Origin: JAZGGS01 sp963764825
GTDB lineage: Bacteria; Bacteroidota; Ignavibacteria; Ignavibacteriales; Ignavibacteriaceae
DNA length: 64,000 nt
NCBI GenBank assembly: GCA_963764825.1
Contig: CAVXUA010000003.1
Span: 1 to 64,000 of the forward strand
Reading direction: 5' to 3'
Under the pieces are notes generated by a model, which did not search any database, was not told the DNA's origin, and saw only the letters and a list, made by a program, of their open reading frames with translations. Positions within the stretch are counted from its first letter, which is position 1. Every line of letters begins with the position of its first letter. Positions 36,591-45,832 of this stretch are shown here, one piece after another. The position numbers and the translations under genes are program-made.

Positions 36591-38663
36591 TTACTTAAGC
36601 AGAACCATTTTTTTAGTTGAAACAAAATTACCGGCAGTTATCTTATAGAAATACATTCCGGATGCAAGTGATGATGCATCGAAATCAAGAGAATATGTGC
36701 CAGCTGCTTGATCTTCACTAATAAGCTCTGCTACTTCTCTACCCATAATATCATAAACCTTCAAACTAACATGTTCTTCATTTGCAAGAGAATAATTTAT
36801 AGTAGTTGATGGGTTGAATGGGTTTGGATAATTCTGCTCAAGGTTGAATGACCTAACAACAATGTTATTGTTTCCTGCTGAAGTTATTCCATCCAATAAC
36901 CAGTTCATAGTTCTGTTCATAAGTGTGTCACGCTCTTCTTCGGTAGGTACCTGCTCAAAACCAAAAGCTAAATAAACTACACGGTAGTTGGCTGTTTCTA
37001 CTCTTAAACCGCCAACTTTTGGGCCGGATAAATACTGAAAGATAGAATCGGCATACTGTGCATCGAACCGACTGATAACATCAGGATCCTTATCATAAAC
37101 ACTGTTAAAAACAAATGACATACCGTCCGAAATTGGATCTCCAGCAAACCCATTCATCAGAAAGGAAAAGGAATTATCATCTATATAATTGGCATATAAA
37201 TAGTTATTATAAAAACTTTGTGCATGGTGGCTGTTCCCGGCGGGTTCAAAAATATCTTCACCAATATCCTGACCATTTAAAAACAACCTGCCGCCATTAT
37301 CAAGATAAGTTTCCAGGTGAGTAACTTCACCAGGTAAAAATGCAGGTACAGCAATTCCAGCTGACCAGGTTATAAGATAAAAATTTGATAAGTCTAAAGT
37401 TGGATCTTGTAACGCAGTCCTGGAAACCACTCCGTAAGTTCCTGTATGAACATTATCAAAAGAGTTTGCTATGTATGAACCGTTACCTTCTTCAGTAGCA
37501 TCAATTACTAGAAAATCATTGCCTGAGGTTGTAACATTCCGCATTACTACTGAACCTTGGTTTCCCACATTATATTTTGATACAAAATCGAGTGTTGTTA
37601 TACCGGCTCCATTATAACCATCCGGATTAACATTAACAGTTATTACCGTTGAATCTCCTGAATTCACTTCAACGGAATCAGTTTGCCCAAGGGGGAAGGT
37701 ACCGTTTTCAGTGGTAAATTCTAAAATCCACTCAACCGGTCCATCAAAGGAAAGACTAATATCGTACTTATCGGTCAATAATCCTTCGTTGTAAATAACA
37801 GCATCAAAACTTGCAGGAGTACTGTTATCACTAATAACATCTGGGCTTGTAGTGGCAATAGTGGCTACATAATCTGGGGCTACTAATACCATTTCAACTG
37901 CTTGTTGAATTTCGCCGTTATAAAGTGGTGAACCGGCTTCAGTCACCATTACAACTATATCGCAGTTATCCCAAACCATATCCGGTCCTGTGCCTCCCGG
38001 TAAAGGAATTGTGTGAGTAACAGTTTTAGTGATCACGTCATTCATATTCCAGGTACCATTTACGATTTCTTCACCAGTTGGTCCGTTCATCATATCACGA
38101 ACGACATGATTATGAACATAACTACCTCCACCAATGCATGAACTATTTCCCGCTTGGCTCCATATCATACCACTCTCTAACAAAATAACCGTGAACATAT
38201 ACTGTCCATTTAAATTTGTCAGGGCAGTAAAGTCAATAGTTGCATTAAACTCTCTCGTAAATGGGTTGAAGGTTCTGCCTACATCAATTGCAACAGTAGC
38301 AGGCACAGAATTTCTGGCAGTCATTTGACCCATCCACAAACCACGACTGTCTGGTGCGCCCGTTCTATCTGGTGTGCCGCTAGGCCAGAACGGCGGGCTA
38401 AGCATACCAATTACTGAATTACCTGAAAAAAATGAAAACGGATCGGATCCGTTTGCAGGTCCATGGTACCCAATCATTATTGCATTTGGTATTGCTGTAA
38501 CAATATCTTCCATAATATCATGACCACAGGGACACCAGGGACACCAGGTTCCTGTAAACTCTTCCAATACCGGGTTTCTTTGTTGTGCAAATGCTTCATC
38601 TCCAGAATTAAAACTGAAGAGAAACAAAAGACTTAGGGAAACAGAAAGTAAAAGTTTTTTCAT
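36591..38663 (-). CDS. Omp28-type thioredoxin-fold secreted protein, T9SS cargo
   Basis: A 690-residue exported protein. After the signal peptide the mature N-terminus reads RNPVLEEFTGTWCPWCPCG, a thioredoxin-like active site with three cysteines, as in the Omp28-related family. Residues about 100-260 complete that domain (VHNHVVRDMMNG). A middle beta-rich domain follows (about 265-385), then a class-I-amidotransferase-like segment (about 390-590, LETYLDNGGRLFLNGQDIG), then a T9SS sorting domain (NYPNPFNPSTTINY ... STKKMVLLK). It is paralogous along its whole length to the gene at 38730. Extracellular thiol chemistry is inferred. Confidence 0.85.
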   Translation of the reverse strand: MKKLLLSVSLSLLFLFSFNSGDEAFAQQRNPVLEEFTGTWCPWCPCGHDIMEDIVTAIPNAIMIGYHGPANGSDPFSFFSGNSVIGMLSPPFWPSGTPDRTGAPDSRGLWMGQMTARNSVPATVAIDVGRTFNPFTREFNATIDFTALTNLNGQYMFTVILLESGMIWSQAGNSSCIGGGSYVHNHVVRDMMNGPTGEEIVNGTWNMNDVITKTVTHTIPLPGGTGPDMVWDNCDIVVMVTEAGSPLYNGEIQQAVEMVLVAPDYVATIATTSPDVISDNSTPASFDAVIYNEGLLTDKYDISLSFDGPVEWILEFTTENGTFPLGQTDSVEVNSGDSTVITVNVNPDGYNGAGITTLDFVSKYNVGNQGSVVMRNVTTSGNDFLVIDATEEGNGSYIANSFDNVHTGTYGVVSRTALQDPTLDLSNFYLITWSAGIAVPAFLPGEVTHLETYLDNGGRLFLNGQDIGEDIFEPAGNSHHAQSFYNNYLYANYIDDNSFSFLMNGFAGDPISDGMSFVFNSVYDKDPDVISRFDAQYADSIFQYLSGPKVGGLRVETANYRVVYLAFGFEQVPTEEERDTLMNRTMNWLLDGITSAGNNNIVVRSFNLEQNYPNPFNPSTTINYSLANEEHVSLKVYDIMGREVAELISEDQAAGTYSLDFDASSLASGMYFYKITAGNFVSTKKMVLLK

Positions 38664-38729
38664 AATAATTTTCTCCTGTTAAATTGTGGTTTTTAAAGTG
38701 CTTTTTATATCTTTTTTAATAAGCATTTT

Positions 38730-40817
38730 TTACTTAAGAAGACTCATTTTTTTAACCTGAACAAAACCTCCCGATATCATCTGGTAAATATAAACACCCG
38801 AAGCATATTTTTCTGCATCAAAAGTTAGCTCATAAATACCCGGCTGCTTTACTTCATCTACAAGTGTTGCAACTTCTCTTCCTGTTAAATCAAAAACCTT
38901 TATGATTACAGGGCTTTCTTCCGGGATAGCATATTTTATTATTGTTGATGGATTAAATGGATTCGGATAATTTTGAGATAACTCAAATGACTCTGGTCTA
39001 ATCGGATCAGATTCCGTTATGCCAACGGGTAAACTTAACCAATCAATTACCCGCTCAGCAAACGATGTCCTAAGCTCATCTAGGGCAATGGTCTCAAAAC
39101 CAAATGCTGTAAACACAACTTTAGTTGAACCATGAAACGCTCTAATAGCCGGATGCTCATCAGGTTTAAGCCATAAAGATAAGATGTTAGCAGCATTCAC
39201 ATCTGCGGCTTCAACCTGGTTAACATAATGTCCATCAGAAGGATTAATAGTGTTGGCACCTGTTCCACCAACTAAACGCATCATTGCAAGGCTATCGGTA
39301 ATTGGATCACCATCAATGCCAAGCGCTATTGTAGCTGTATGTTCCCGTAGTATATATGCAGCATGTAAATAGTTTGTAAAGAAATTGCTAGTTTCAGTTG
39401 AATAGAACGGACTTGTTGGATCAGCCAGCTGGTAGGCAACATCGGTGCCGTTTAAATACAAATTTCCTCCGTTATCCAGGAAAGTTTTTAACGAATTCAT
39501 TTCATCTATAGCAATACCAGGTTCGGTAAGCGCAGTGTTCCAAACAAAAGTATTGAAAGTATTTATATTATTAATATTAGATGGGATGAAATCGCTGGGT
39601 ATAACTCCGTATTCAGAACCAAGAGTTATAAGCTCGTTTACAATATACTCTTCGTAACCCATTCCTCCATCGTCATCAACTACAAGTATATCTAGCCCGA
39701 AGGTGGTTAATTTAAACTTTACAATACCGTAAGAACCATTTAGCGAATAGAATTTCACATCGGTTATACCATAACCATTAATTGAATTAGCATTTACGCT
39801 TACCTGGACGGTTATAGAATCTCCTGGATTAACGGTTACAGTATCAGTTTCTCCTAAGTTGAAAGTTCCATTAATGGTAGTAAATGTTTTTGTCCATCCG
39901 CTTGGTCCATCAAAATCCAAACTAATATTATAAGTGTCGGTGAGCAAACCAGTATTCTTAACATAGGCTGAATAAAGTGCAGTATTAGATGACTCACCAA
40001 AATAATATTCATCTGTTGTCGTCATTGTTGCAGTATAGTTTGGATCTAATAATTGAAGTTCGATAGCTTGCTGAATTTCTGAATTATAGAGTGGGGTTTG
40101 AGTTTCATGTACCAAAACAACCAGATGACAACTGTCAGGCACAATCTCCGAAGATAAAATGTTTTGAATGTTTTTTGTAATAGTCACTCCGGTATTCCAG
40201 GGGTTACCTCCATTTAAATCTTCCCCGGTTGCCCCATTAATCATAGAGCGGACAACATGGTTATGTACATAATCGTTTCCACCCGGACAAGTTCCGTTTC
40301 CGGCCTGCGGACTGATCAATCCATCCTCCAATAATATCAATGTCATGCTGTAATTACCTGTAAGATTTTCAAGCGCTGTTACGTTAACAGCAGCATTTAA
40401 TTCTCTTGTGGTTGGATTATAAGTTCTCTGCAATGTAATGCCAACCGTTGCCGGCACACTATTTCTTGTAGTCATTTGGCCTGTCCACAAATTTTGATCA
40501 CCTGGCGCACCTGTTCTATCTACTGTACCGCTTGGCCAAAACGGGGGACTTAGCATTGATATCACTCCATTACCGGGGAAAAAAGAATAGGGATCACTAC
40601 CATTTGCAGGTCCATGATAACCAATCATTATTGCATTAGGAATTGTCTGTAGTATCTGTTCCATAGTTGTATGACCACACGGACACCAAGGGCACCAGGT
40701 GCCAGTAAATTCTTCTAGAACCGGATTTCTTTGTGTTTGAGCTAAAGCATCATTGCTCAGATTTAAGAATAGAACAGCTAAAATTATTGAAGTACTGAAC
40801 ATTAATATTTTTCTCAT
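38730..40817 (-). CDS. Omp28-type thioredoxin-fold secreted protein, T9SS cargo (paralog)
   Basis: A 695-residue tandem paralog of the gene at 36591 with the same order of parts: signal peptide, EFTGTWCPWCPCG active site, domain containing NDYVHNHVVRSMING, beta-rich middle domain, class-I-amidotransferase-like segment (LKTFLDNGGNLYLNGTDVA) and T9SS sorting domain (NYPNPFNPSTIIKYAIP ... VQVKKMSLLK). The CPWCPC motif is conserved in both copies, so both are likely functional in thiol chemistry. It follows the TrmB-type regulator gene by 49 bases on the same strand. Confidence 0.85.
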   Translation of the reverse strand: MRKILMFSTSIILAVLFLNLSNDALAQTQRNPVLEEFTGTWCPWCPCGHTTMEQILQTIPNAIMIGYHGPANGSDPYSFFPGNGVISMLSPPFWPSGTVDRTGAPGDQNLWTGQMTTRNSVPATVGITLQRTYNPTTRELNAAVNVTALENLTGNYSMTLILLEDGLISPQAGNGTCPGGNDYVHNHVVRSMINGATGEDLNGGNPWNTGVTITKNIQNILSSEIVPDSCHLVVLVHETQTPLYNSEIQQAIELQLLDPNYTATMTTTDEYYFGESSNTALYSAYVKNTGLLTDTYNISLDFDGPSGWTKTFTTINGTFNLGETDTVTVNPGDSITVQVSVNANSINGYGITDVKFYSLNGSYGIVKFKLTTFGLDILVVDDDGGMGYEEYIVNELITLGSEYGVIPSDFIPSNINNINTFNTFVWNTALTEPGIAIDEMNSLKTFLDNGGNLYLNGTDVAYQLADPTSPFYSTETSNFFTNYLHAAYILREHTATIALGIDGDPITDSLAMMRLVGGTGANTINPSDGHYVNQVEAADVNAANILSLWLKPDEHPAIRAFHGSTKVVFTAFGFETIALDELRTSFAERVIDWLSLPVGITESDPIRPESFELSQNYPNPFNPSTIIKYAIPEESPVIIKVFDLTGREVATLVDEVKQPGIYELTFDAEKYASGVYIYQMISGGFVQVKKMSLLK

Positions 40818-40866
40818 AATACTTTAATTTAATTTGTTAAAATTTTTTTATTTATCCAAGATCTTT

Positions 40867-41724
40867 TTAAACGGCAATAAGGTTATTACTAGTATTTAGT
40901 TCCCTTTCAATTTCACTTAAATCCCTGCCCTGTTCCCACATATGATCAAATAGAATTCTGCACGCCTCAGCAAGCTGTTTATGTTCTATATAAATCATTG
41001 TTAGTTCGTTCGATTCTTCGATTGGCTGTTCCAGTGGAAACATAACTTTCTCTTCATCAAAGATTAACATTTTGATGGGAAGTTTTTCCACCATCCTTGC
41101 TTTCTGCCCAAATCCAATGGATTTTTTTACTGATTCAAACAACCAGTCCACTTCTTTAAGTTCTCTCAGCTCATAAATATCTTTTGTTGATCCACCTCTC
41201 TTTAGAAGCTTGGTTTCTTCATCTTCCTGTTCACCTAACCGTTCAGGATTATCACTTGCATAAGGACCTTTGTTAAAAGTGAGCATCTCTCTTTTTGTAT
41301 TGCTTACACAATCGGTATAACGTTTATGGATTTGAGTTTTTTCCTTCATTACATCTATAAACTCAAGGGGGTTTATTATGGATTTGCTGTTTTCAAAAAT
41401 CGGGGTGAATACTTCTGAAACCTGGGTTATTAATTCTTCTTTTCTTATAAGCTCATTTTGATATGTCTGGTGAATTCTGTTCATCGCCAGTTTTGGCTCA
41501 ACCGCTTCAAACATTTTGTTTTTCCCAAGTTTTTTCTCTGTACAAATACCGCGGTTAACCATTTTATGGAGTACTTCATAGATTTTTGTTCTGGGAATGT
41601 TTACAGCTTTCTGAAGGTCTGCTGCTGTATACATTCTTCCCCCTAAAAGAGTTATATAAACTTTGGCTTCTCTTTCTGTGAGCCCGATCTCTCTGAAGGT
41701 TCTTAGATATTTCGATGTATCCAT
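40867..41724 (-). CDS. TrmB-family transcriptional regulator
   Basis: A 285-residue regulator. The N-terminal 70 residues are a winged helix-turn-helix of the TrmB type (EIGLTEREAKVYITLLGG, IPRTKIYEVLHKMVNRGI), followed by a coiled linker and a C-terminal effector-like domain with FNKGPYASDNPERLG and later IYIEHKQLAEACRILFDHMW. TrmB proteins sense sugars or other ligands, mostly in Archaea. The frame is open from a TTG at 41736; the ATG at 41724 is the better start. A 55-base palindrome lies 19 bases upstream. The regulator sits inside a co-directional run of Omp28/TlpA-type genes, which are its likely targets. Confidence 0.82.
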   Translation of the reverse strand: MDTSKYLRTFREIGLTEREAKVYITLLGGRMYTAADLQKAVNIPRTKIYEVLHKMVNRGICTEKKLGKNKMFEAVEPKLAMNRIHQTYQNELIRKEELITQVSEVFTPIFENSKSIINPLEFIDVMKEKTQIHKRYTDCVSNTKREMLTFNKGPYASDNPERLGEQEDEETKLLKRGGSTKDIYELRELKEVDWLFESVKKSIGFGQKARMVEKLPIKMLIFDEEKVMFPLEQPIEESNELTMIYIEHKQLAEACRILFDHMWEQGRDLSEIERELNTSNNLIAV

Positions 41725-41742
41725 TTTATCATCCAAAGTGTG

Positions 41743-41797
41743 TTGTTACCCACAAGAGGGGGTAATTAATAATAATTATTCCCCCGTGAGGGTACAA
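41743..41797. promoter_or_regulatory. long imperfect palindrome upstream of TrmB-type gene
   Basis: The outer arms TTGTTACCC (41743-41751) and GGGTACAA (41790-41797) match with one extra base. The inner arms GGGGG (41758-41762) and CCCCC (41781-41785) match, and the centre is AT-rich (TAATTAATAATAATTATT, 41763-41780). It starts 19 bases upstream of the regulator ATG, so it is a candidate autoregulatory operator, or a leader hairpin. No second copy was noticed in front of the neighbouring genes. Confidence 0.6.
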
Positions 41798-41891
41798 ATT
41801 AGGAAATGTGAAATTTAATTCCAAAAGAAATTTGTAAAAGTGTCCCCAACACAATACAAATTTTAAGTAAGGTGGGATTTATTTACATAAT

Positions 41892-42749
41892 TCAATCAAT
41901 TGTGGAACCTGCCTGGTAAACCTCTTTACTTGTCGTATTCTGAATATAAACCACTGTATGAACGTGATTCATATCCCAGTTAGTGCTTAGCGTCTCATCA
42001 ATTTCGTATGAAATCTCTCCGTTTTGAAGAATATTTGCTACTGATTCACCATTCAATGTGGGAAGGGTTGATCGCACAACATCGTAAAATTTTGTTTCTC
42101 CATTGGACCCGGGCGGGTTTGCAAATTCAATATCGGTTTCTGTTATTACTGTGTGGAGTGCTATTTCGTCTAAGTTTAATCCGGAGGTGTTTACTTGCTG
42201 CAAGGTAACATTAATAAAATAATTTCCACCTGCTGCGCTGTCAGTAACTTCCAATCCAAACTGCGGAACCAATGCCAACCGATCATCTATTTTTTCAATA
42301 ACACTAAGCGAATCTGTTGGTATGGGGTAAAGGATACCATCAACAACTGTAGTCGGTGCAAAGAAAATATTATAATAAAGCATGCGTGCATCGCAAATTT
42401 CAGGAATTGCAAGATAGAATGGATCATTTGGCGATGGAAAATTAGTTGGAAACTTTACTGCAATTAGTTTTGATGGTCCATACCTTACATTTGATAAGGA
42501 CTCAATTATTTTATTGGACTTAACACAGGGGTCACAGCTTACGTTAGCAAAATCCTCTATTAGTACAGTTTTATCTACAGCGCCTATTTTAGCTGGTGTT
42601 TGCAACTTAATGCTTAAGAATATTTTTCCCGTTCCAATATCATCAGGTGCATTTGGGGGGTTAGTTTTACAACCGCTTATAAATAGCAGTGAAGCTGTAA
42701 TTAGATAGATAAAAGATTTTTTTAATTTGAAATACTTTTTAGGTACCAT
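41892..42749 (-). CDS. Omp28-like thioredoxin-fold lipoprotein
   Basis: A 285-residue predicted lipoprotein (signal peptide ending in LLFISGC). The mature domain has the Omp28-like segment VLIEDFANVSCDPCVKSN with a CDPC redox motif, and the later part (FFAPTTVVDGILYP, then beta-rich repeats) follows the same plan as the Omp28-type N-terminal domains downstream. It has no T9SS domain, so it stays lipid-anchored in the envelope while the two large paralogs are exported. It is the most upstream gene of the cluster. Substrate unknown. Confidence 0.78.
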   Translation of the reverse strand: MVPKKYFKLKKSFIYLITASLLFISGCKTNPPNAPDDIGTGKIFLSIKLQTPAKIGAVDKTVLIEDFANVSCDPCVKSNKIIESLSNVRYGPSKLIAVKFPTNFPSPNDPFYLAIPEICDARMLYYNIFFAPTTVVDGILYPIPTDSLSVIEKIDDRLALVPQFGLEVTDSAAGGNYFINVTLQQVNTSGLNLDEIALHTVITETDIEFANPPGSNGETKFYDVVRSTLPTLNGESVANILQNGEISYEIDETLSTNWDMNHVHTVVYIQNTTSKEVYQAGSTID

Positions 42750-42847
42750 TCTTAGCCATGCTTCTTATTTTTACAATTAATTGTGATGCTAAAATTATTT
42801 ATTTCCTCGTTCAAAAAAAAGACTGTTAATCTTCACCCTTTACCTGT

Positions 42848-43801
42848 TTATATGGCAAGATATAATATATAAGCAAAATATCCAGCCAGCAAAATTGCTC
42901 CTTCAACTCTTTTAAAAACAAAACCACTTTTACTCATTGGTAGAATAATTATCATAAACAGCATCATAATTGCAAGATCTACATAACCAACTCCTGAAGA
43001 ACTAATAGGATTTATAACGGAAGAAAATCCTAAAACGCTTAATACATTAAAAACGTTTGAGCCCACTGCGTTACCTATCGCAATATCATTTTCATTCCTG
43101 AAAGAAGCAACGATAGATGTTATCAACTCAGGTAAACTTGTGCCCAGCGCTACCATTGAAAGGCCTATGATTGCCTGGCTAACACCCAACCTTTCAGCAA
43201 CCTCAACAGCACCGTTAACAAAAATATGCGCCCCGCCCAGCAGCAGCCCTAATCCCCCAACTATTAGTAATATTGATACCCAGGCACTTTTCGCTTTCCC
43301 TGCTGGTATCCCCTCTATAAATTCCTGGGAGGTTTCTATTACCTTATCTTTTCTTGCATACAAATAACTAAAAACTACGTAACTGATTATTCCCAGGATT
43401 AGCAATATGCCCTCAAAGCGGGAAATAGAATCGTCTGCAAGGACAAGCAATAAAATAAAACCAACTATTATCATTATTGGAATTTCGCGTTTTACAAGCT
43501 GTGTCTTAACTTGCATTGGCGAAATTAGTGCTGCCACGCCAAGTATCAACCCAATATTACAGATATTGGAACCAACAACATTGCCAACAACAATTCCGGG
43601 ATTAGTTTCCAGCGCAGCTTTTATACTAACAACCAGTTCCGGGCTGCTTGTTGCAAATGCTACAACAGTAAGTCCAACAACCAGCGGCGATATGCCCATC
43701 CGTAATGCAAGCGAAGAACTTCCACGCACCAAGCTTTCTGCACCAGCAAATAATCCTATAATTCCGGCGATAATGGATATTGTTATTTCAAATTCATTCA
43801 T
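42848..43801 (-). CDS. calcium/sodium antiporter family protein (CaCA)
   Basis: A 317-residue inner-membrane cation exchanger with ten hydrophobic segments in two inverted repeats. The alpha-repeat signatures are clear in both halves: GLTVVAFATSSPELVVS with GNVVGSNICNIGL, and GLSMVALGTSLPELITS with GNAVGSNVFNVLSVLG. This is the YrbG-like branch of the Ca2+/cation antiporter superfamily. Ion specificity cannot be determined here. It is transcribed towards the Omp28-like lipoprotein gene on the same strand, with about 100 bases between. Confidence 0.92.
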   Translation of the reverse strand: MNEFEITISIIAGIIGLFAGAESLVRGSSSLALRMGISPLVVGLTVVAFATSSPELVVSIKAALETNPGIVVGNVVGSNICNIGLILGVAALISPMQVKTQLVKREIPIMIIVGFILLLVLADDSISRFEGILLILGIISYVVFSYLYARKDKVIETSQEFIEGIPAGKAKSAWVSILLIVGGLGLLLGGAHIFVNGAVEVAERLGVSQAIIGLSMVALGTSLPELITSIVASFRNENDIAIGNAVGSNVFNVLSVLGFSSVINPISSSGVGYVDLAIMMLFMIIILPMSKSGFVFKRVEGAILLAGYFAYILYLAI

Positions 43802-44017
43802 AACGTAAGTTGTTCAATCAGCACTAAAAATGTGAATAGAAATATAGAAAGAATTTATATCAGATTTGGATAACTGACAACCGGAAGACATTCTTTTAAA
43901 TATTTTATGAATACTATTTAATTAGCATTTTCAGATTTGCAAATGCATTGCATAAAACTAATAATTTGTATTATAATGATTAAGCAAAAACAATTTCGAT
44001 ATTTATTAGCGGTAAAC

Positions 44018-44377
44018 ATGAAAACGATTTTTTCCTTGTTATTAACAGCAATTATCTTATTTGGCTGCGCACAACCTAATCCAACCGAATCAAATTCCAG
44101 TGGAAATTCTGCCCCGGAAATAAACAGCATTACTATGGATCCGGTTTTTATTACCGTTGGAACTACAGCAAAAATTACAATTGATGCTACTGATCCGGAA
44201 GGTGACCTTATTACATATTGCTGGACTGTGGCACTTGGGGATATTATTGGAAGCGGTGCTGAAGTAAGATACACTGCTGCTTTTTGCTGTGTCGGTACAA
44301 ACACTATTCATCTCGAAGTTAAAGATTCAAAAGGCGCCTCAGTTAAAAAAAGTATTGAAATTGTAGTAAACCCGTAA
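44018..44377 (+). CDS. small lipoprotein with Ig/PKD-like domain
   Basis: A 119-residue predicted lipoprotein. The signal peptide MKTIFSLLLTAIILFGC ends in a lipobox; the mature domain is a single Ig/PKD-like fold with IDATDPEGDLITYCWTV and HLEVKDSKGAS. It contains an unusual CC pair (AAFCCVGTN). The frame is open upstream to 43937, but the ATG at 44018 matches the signal peptide. It precedes the barrel gene at 44387 by nine bases, so the two form an operon. Confidence 0.78.
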   Translation: MKTIFSLLLTAIILFGCAQPNPTESNSSGNSAPEINSITMDPVFITVGTTAKITIDATDPEGDLITYCWTVALGDIIGSGAEVRYTAAFCCVGTNTIHLEVKDSKGASVKKSIEIVVNP

Positions 44378-44386
44378 ATATTTTTT

Positions 44387-45331
44387 ATGCATAAACCGGT
44401 AATTCTATTAACAATAGTTTTAACCATTCTTAGTTTGGAAATTTTTCCGCAGGCATGTTGCACTGTTGGAACTTCTATTTCAAGCGGTGTTGAAAGAAGT
44501 GTTATCAAACATAAAAATTTATCTGCGGCTTTTTCTTTCCAGAATAATGTTTTAAACAACACTTACCAAACCACTACCAAAATAGATGACCCGCTTAACA
44601 GGAAATCTGCAGTTTCAGATTTTACTCTTGAGCTGGAGTACGGGTTAGCCGAGCGTGTTTCGGTATTACTGCTTGGTGGTTACACAAACAAAAGCAGAAC
44701 AACAACATTTACAGATCCTGAAATTAACAGCTCTGAAGAAATCACTTTTACCGGGAATGGTTTTACAGATATTGTAATCCTTGGTAAATATGAACTTGTT
44801 GTGCCGGATATTGTCCTGCCTTTGGGGGCATCAATTGGTGCTGGAGCAAAGCTGCCAACAGGAAGTTACACTTTAGAAGAAAACGGTACACGGCTTTCAA
44901 TAGATCTTCAGCCGGGAACCGGCGGTTCCGATCTTCTGCTTTGGGGACATATTAATTATTCACTCCCAATCCTAAGTATATCTATTAATGCTAATGCCCT
45001 TTACCGCTACACAGGCACAAACATCGATAATTACCGCTATGGTGATGAAGTTCTCACATCGTTTAATGGAAGCTATGGCATTGCAGATTTTCTGGCAATA
45101 AATCTGCAGTTAAGGGGACGATATGCAGATCGCGATCACTGGGACGGAAGATTTTTACCCAGCACAGGTGGAATTTATATCGATTTAACTCCAAGCTTAA
45201 TTTATGTTGAGGGAAATTTTAACCTTAGGATTCTTGCGCAGATTCCTTTATACAGAAATGTTGAGGGAATACAACTAACAGTTTCTGAAAAACTTGGAGC
45301 TGAAATGCGTTACCTTTTTGATCTAAATTAA
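44387..45331 (+). CDS. predicted outer-membrane beta-barrel (transporter-like)
   Basis: A 314-residue exported protein with a signal peptide ending near FPQ and a mature start with a CC pair (ACCTVGTS). The rest is made of amphipathic beta strands (FTLELEYGLAERVSVLLLGGY, ILGKYELVVPDIVLPLGASIG), similar to small outer-membrane transporters annotated only as transporter. Function unknown. It is paired with the lipoprotein at 44018; both have a CC motif near the N-terminus or in a loop, suggesting an interaction or shared metal. A bidirectional terminator follows. Confidence 0.72.
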   Translation: MHKPVILLTIVLTILSLEIFPQACCTVGTSISSGVERSVIKHKNLSAAFSFQNNVLNNTYQTTTKIDDPLNRKSAVSDFTLELEYGLAERVSVLLLGGYTNKSRTTTFTDPEINSSEEITFTGNGFTDIVILGKYELVVPDIVLPLGASIGAGAKLPTGSYTLEENGTRLSIDLQPGTGGSDLLLWGHINYSLPILSISINANALYRYTGTNIDNYRYGDEVLTSFNGSYGIADFLAINLQLRGRYADRDHWDGRFLPSTGGIYIDLTPSLIYVEGNFNLRILAQIPLYRNVEGIQLTVSEKLGAEMRYLFDLN

Positions 45332-45362
45332 AAAAAGCCGTTACTTAGTTTAGCAACGGCTT
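45330..45362. terminator. bidirectional intrinsic terminator
   Basis: AAGCCGTT (45335-45342) pairs with AACGGCTT (45355-45362) around a 12-base loop. An A run (45330-45336) serves as the T tract for minus-strand transcripts (the H-type lectin gene), and TTAATTT follows on the plus strand for the barrel gene. Confidence 0.88.
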
Positions 45363-45388
45363 AATTTCAAATTAGGATAAACTTGCTT

Positions 45389-45748
45389 TTACTCCGCATG
45401 TGCCAGCCAGTAACCAGTAATACCATAAATTTTTGAATCTTCCCATGTTGAAACTTGTACAGTAAAACCATCCCTGGTAACCGTTACTGCCTTAACGGTG
45501 TATCGTACATTAGTTTTAGCTTCTGCATCCATATGATTTACAGTAAGAATCACATCAGGTTTTGTTTCAAATGGTTTTAAGAAAGGAACACTGATGATAA
45601 CAGATCTCTCACCTTGATTTTCGTGCAGAGTATAACTTGGAGTAGTTGTGCTATGCACTTTCCATGTTCCGCTTTGTACCTGGGTTTGGCTTATTGCAAC
45701 AGCAGTAACACCAACTACCAAAAGTATAGTTAAAAGAAGTTTTTTCAT
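45389..45748 (-). CDS. secreted small protein with H-type lectin domain
   Basis: A 119-residue exported protein: signal peptide (first about 20 residues) and one domain of about 95 residues that matches the H-type lectin fold: a PFLKPFETKPDVILTVNHMD stretch, then a central VTVTRDGFTVQVSTWEDS and a final ITGYWLAHAE. This domain binds GalNAc-type sugars in known lectins (snail agglutinins, discoidin-like proteins). The start is supported by GGAGG before the ATG. No enzyme is fused, so it is a free secreted or cell-surface sugar-binding protein. Ligand unknown. Confidence 0.8.
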   Translation of the reverse strand: MKKLLLTILLVVGVTAVAISQTQVQSGTWKVHSTTTPSYTLHENQGERSVIISVPFLKPFETKPDVILTVNHMDAEAKTNVRYTVKAVTVTRDGFTVQVSTWEDSKIYGITGYWLAHAE

Positions 45749-45832
45749 TATGAACCTCCTATGTTTGTTTTAAGATGTTGATACACAAAATAGCATCTAA
45801 GTTTGTGATTTACAAGTAAAGCTTTAAACAGT

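Noticed and set aside
43407..43808. 133-residue ORF opposite the antiporter gene
   Set aside because: Antisense shadow of a conserved membrane protein; composition mirrors its hydrophobic codons.
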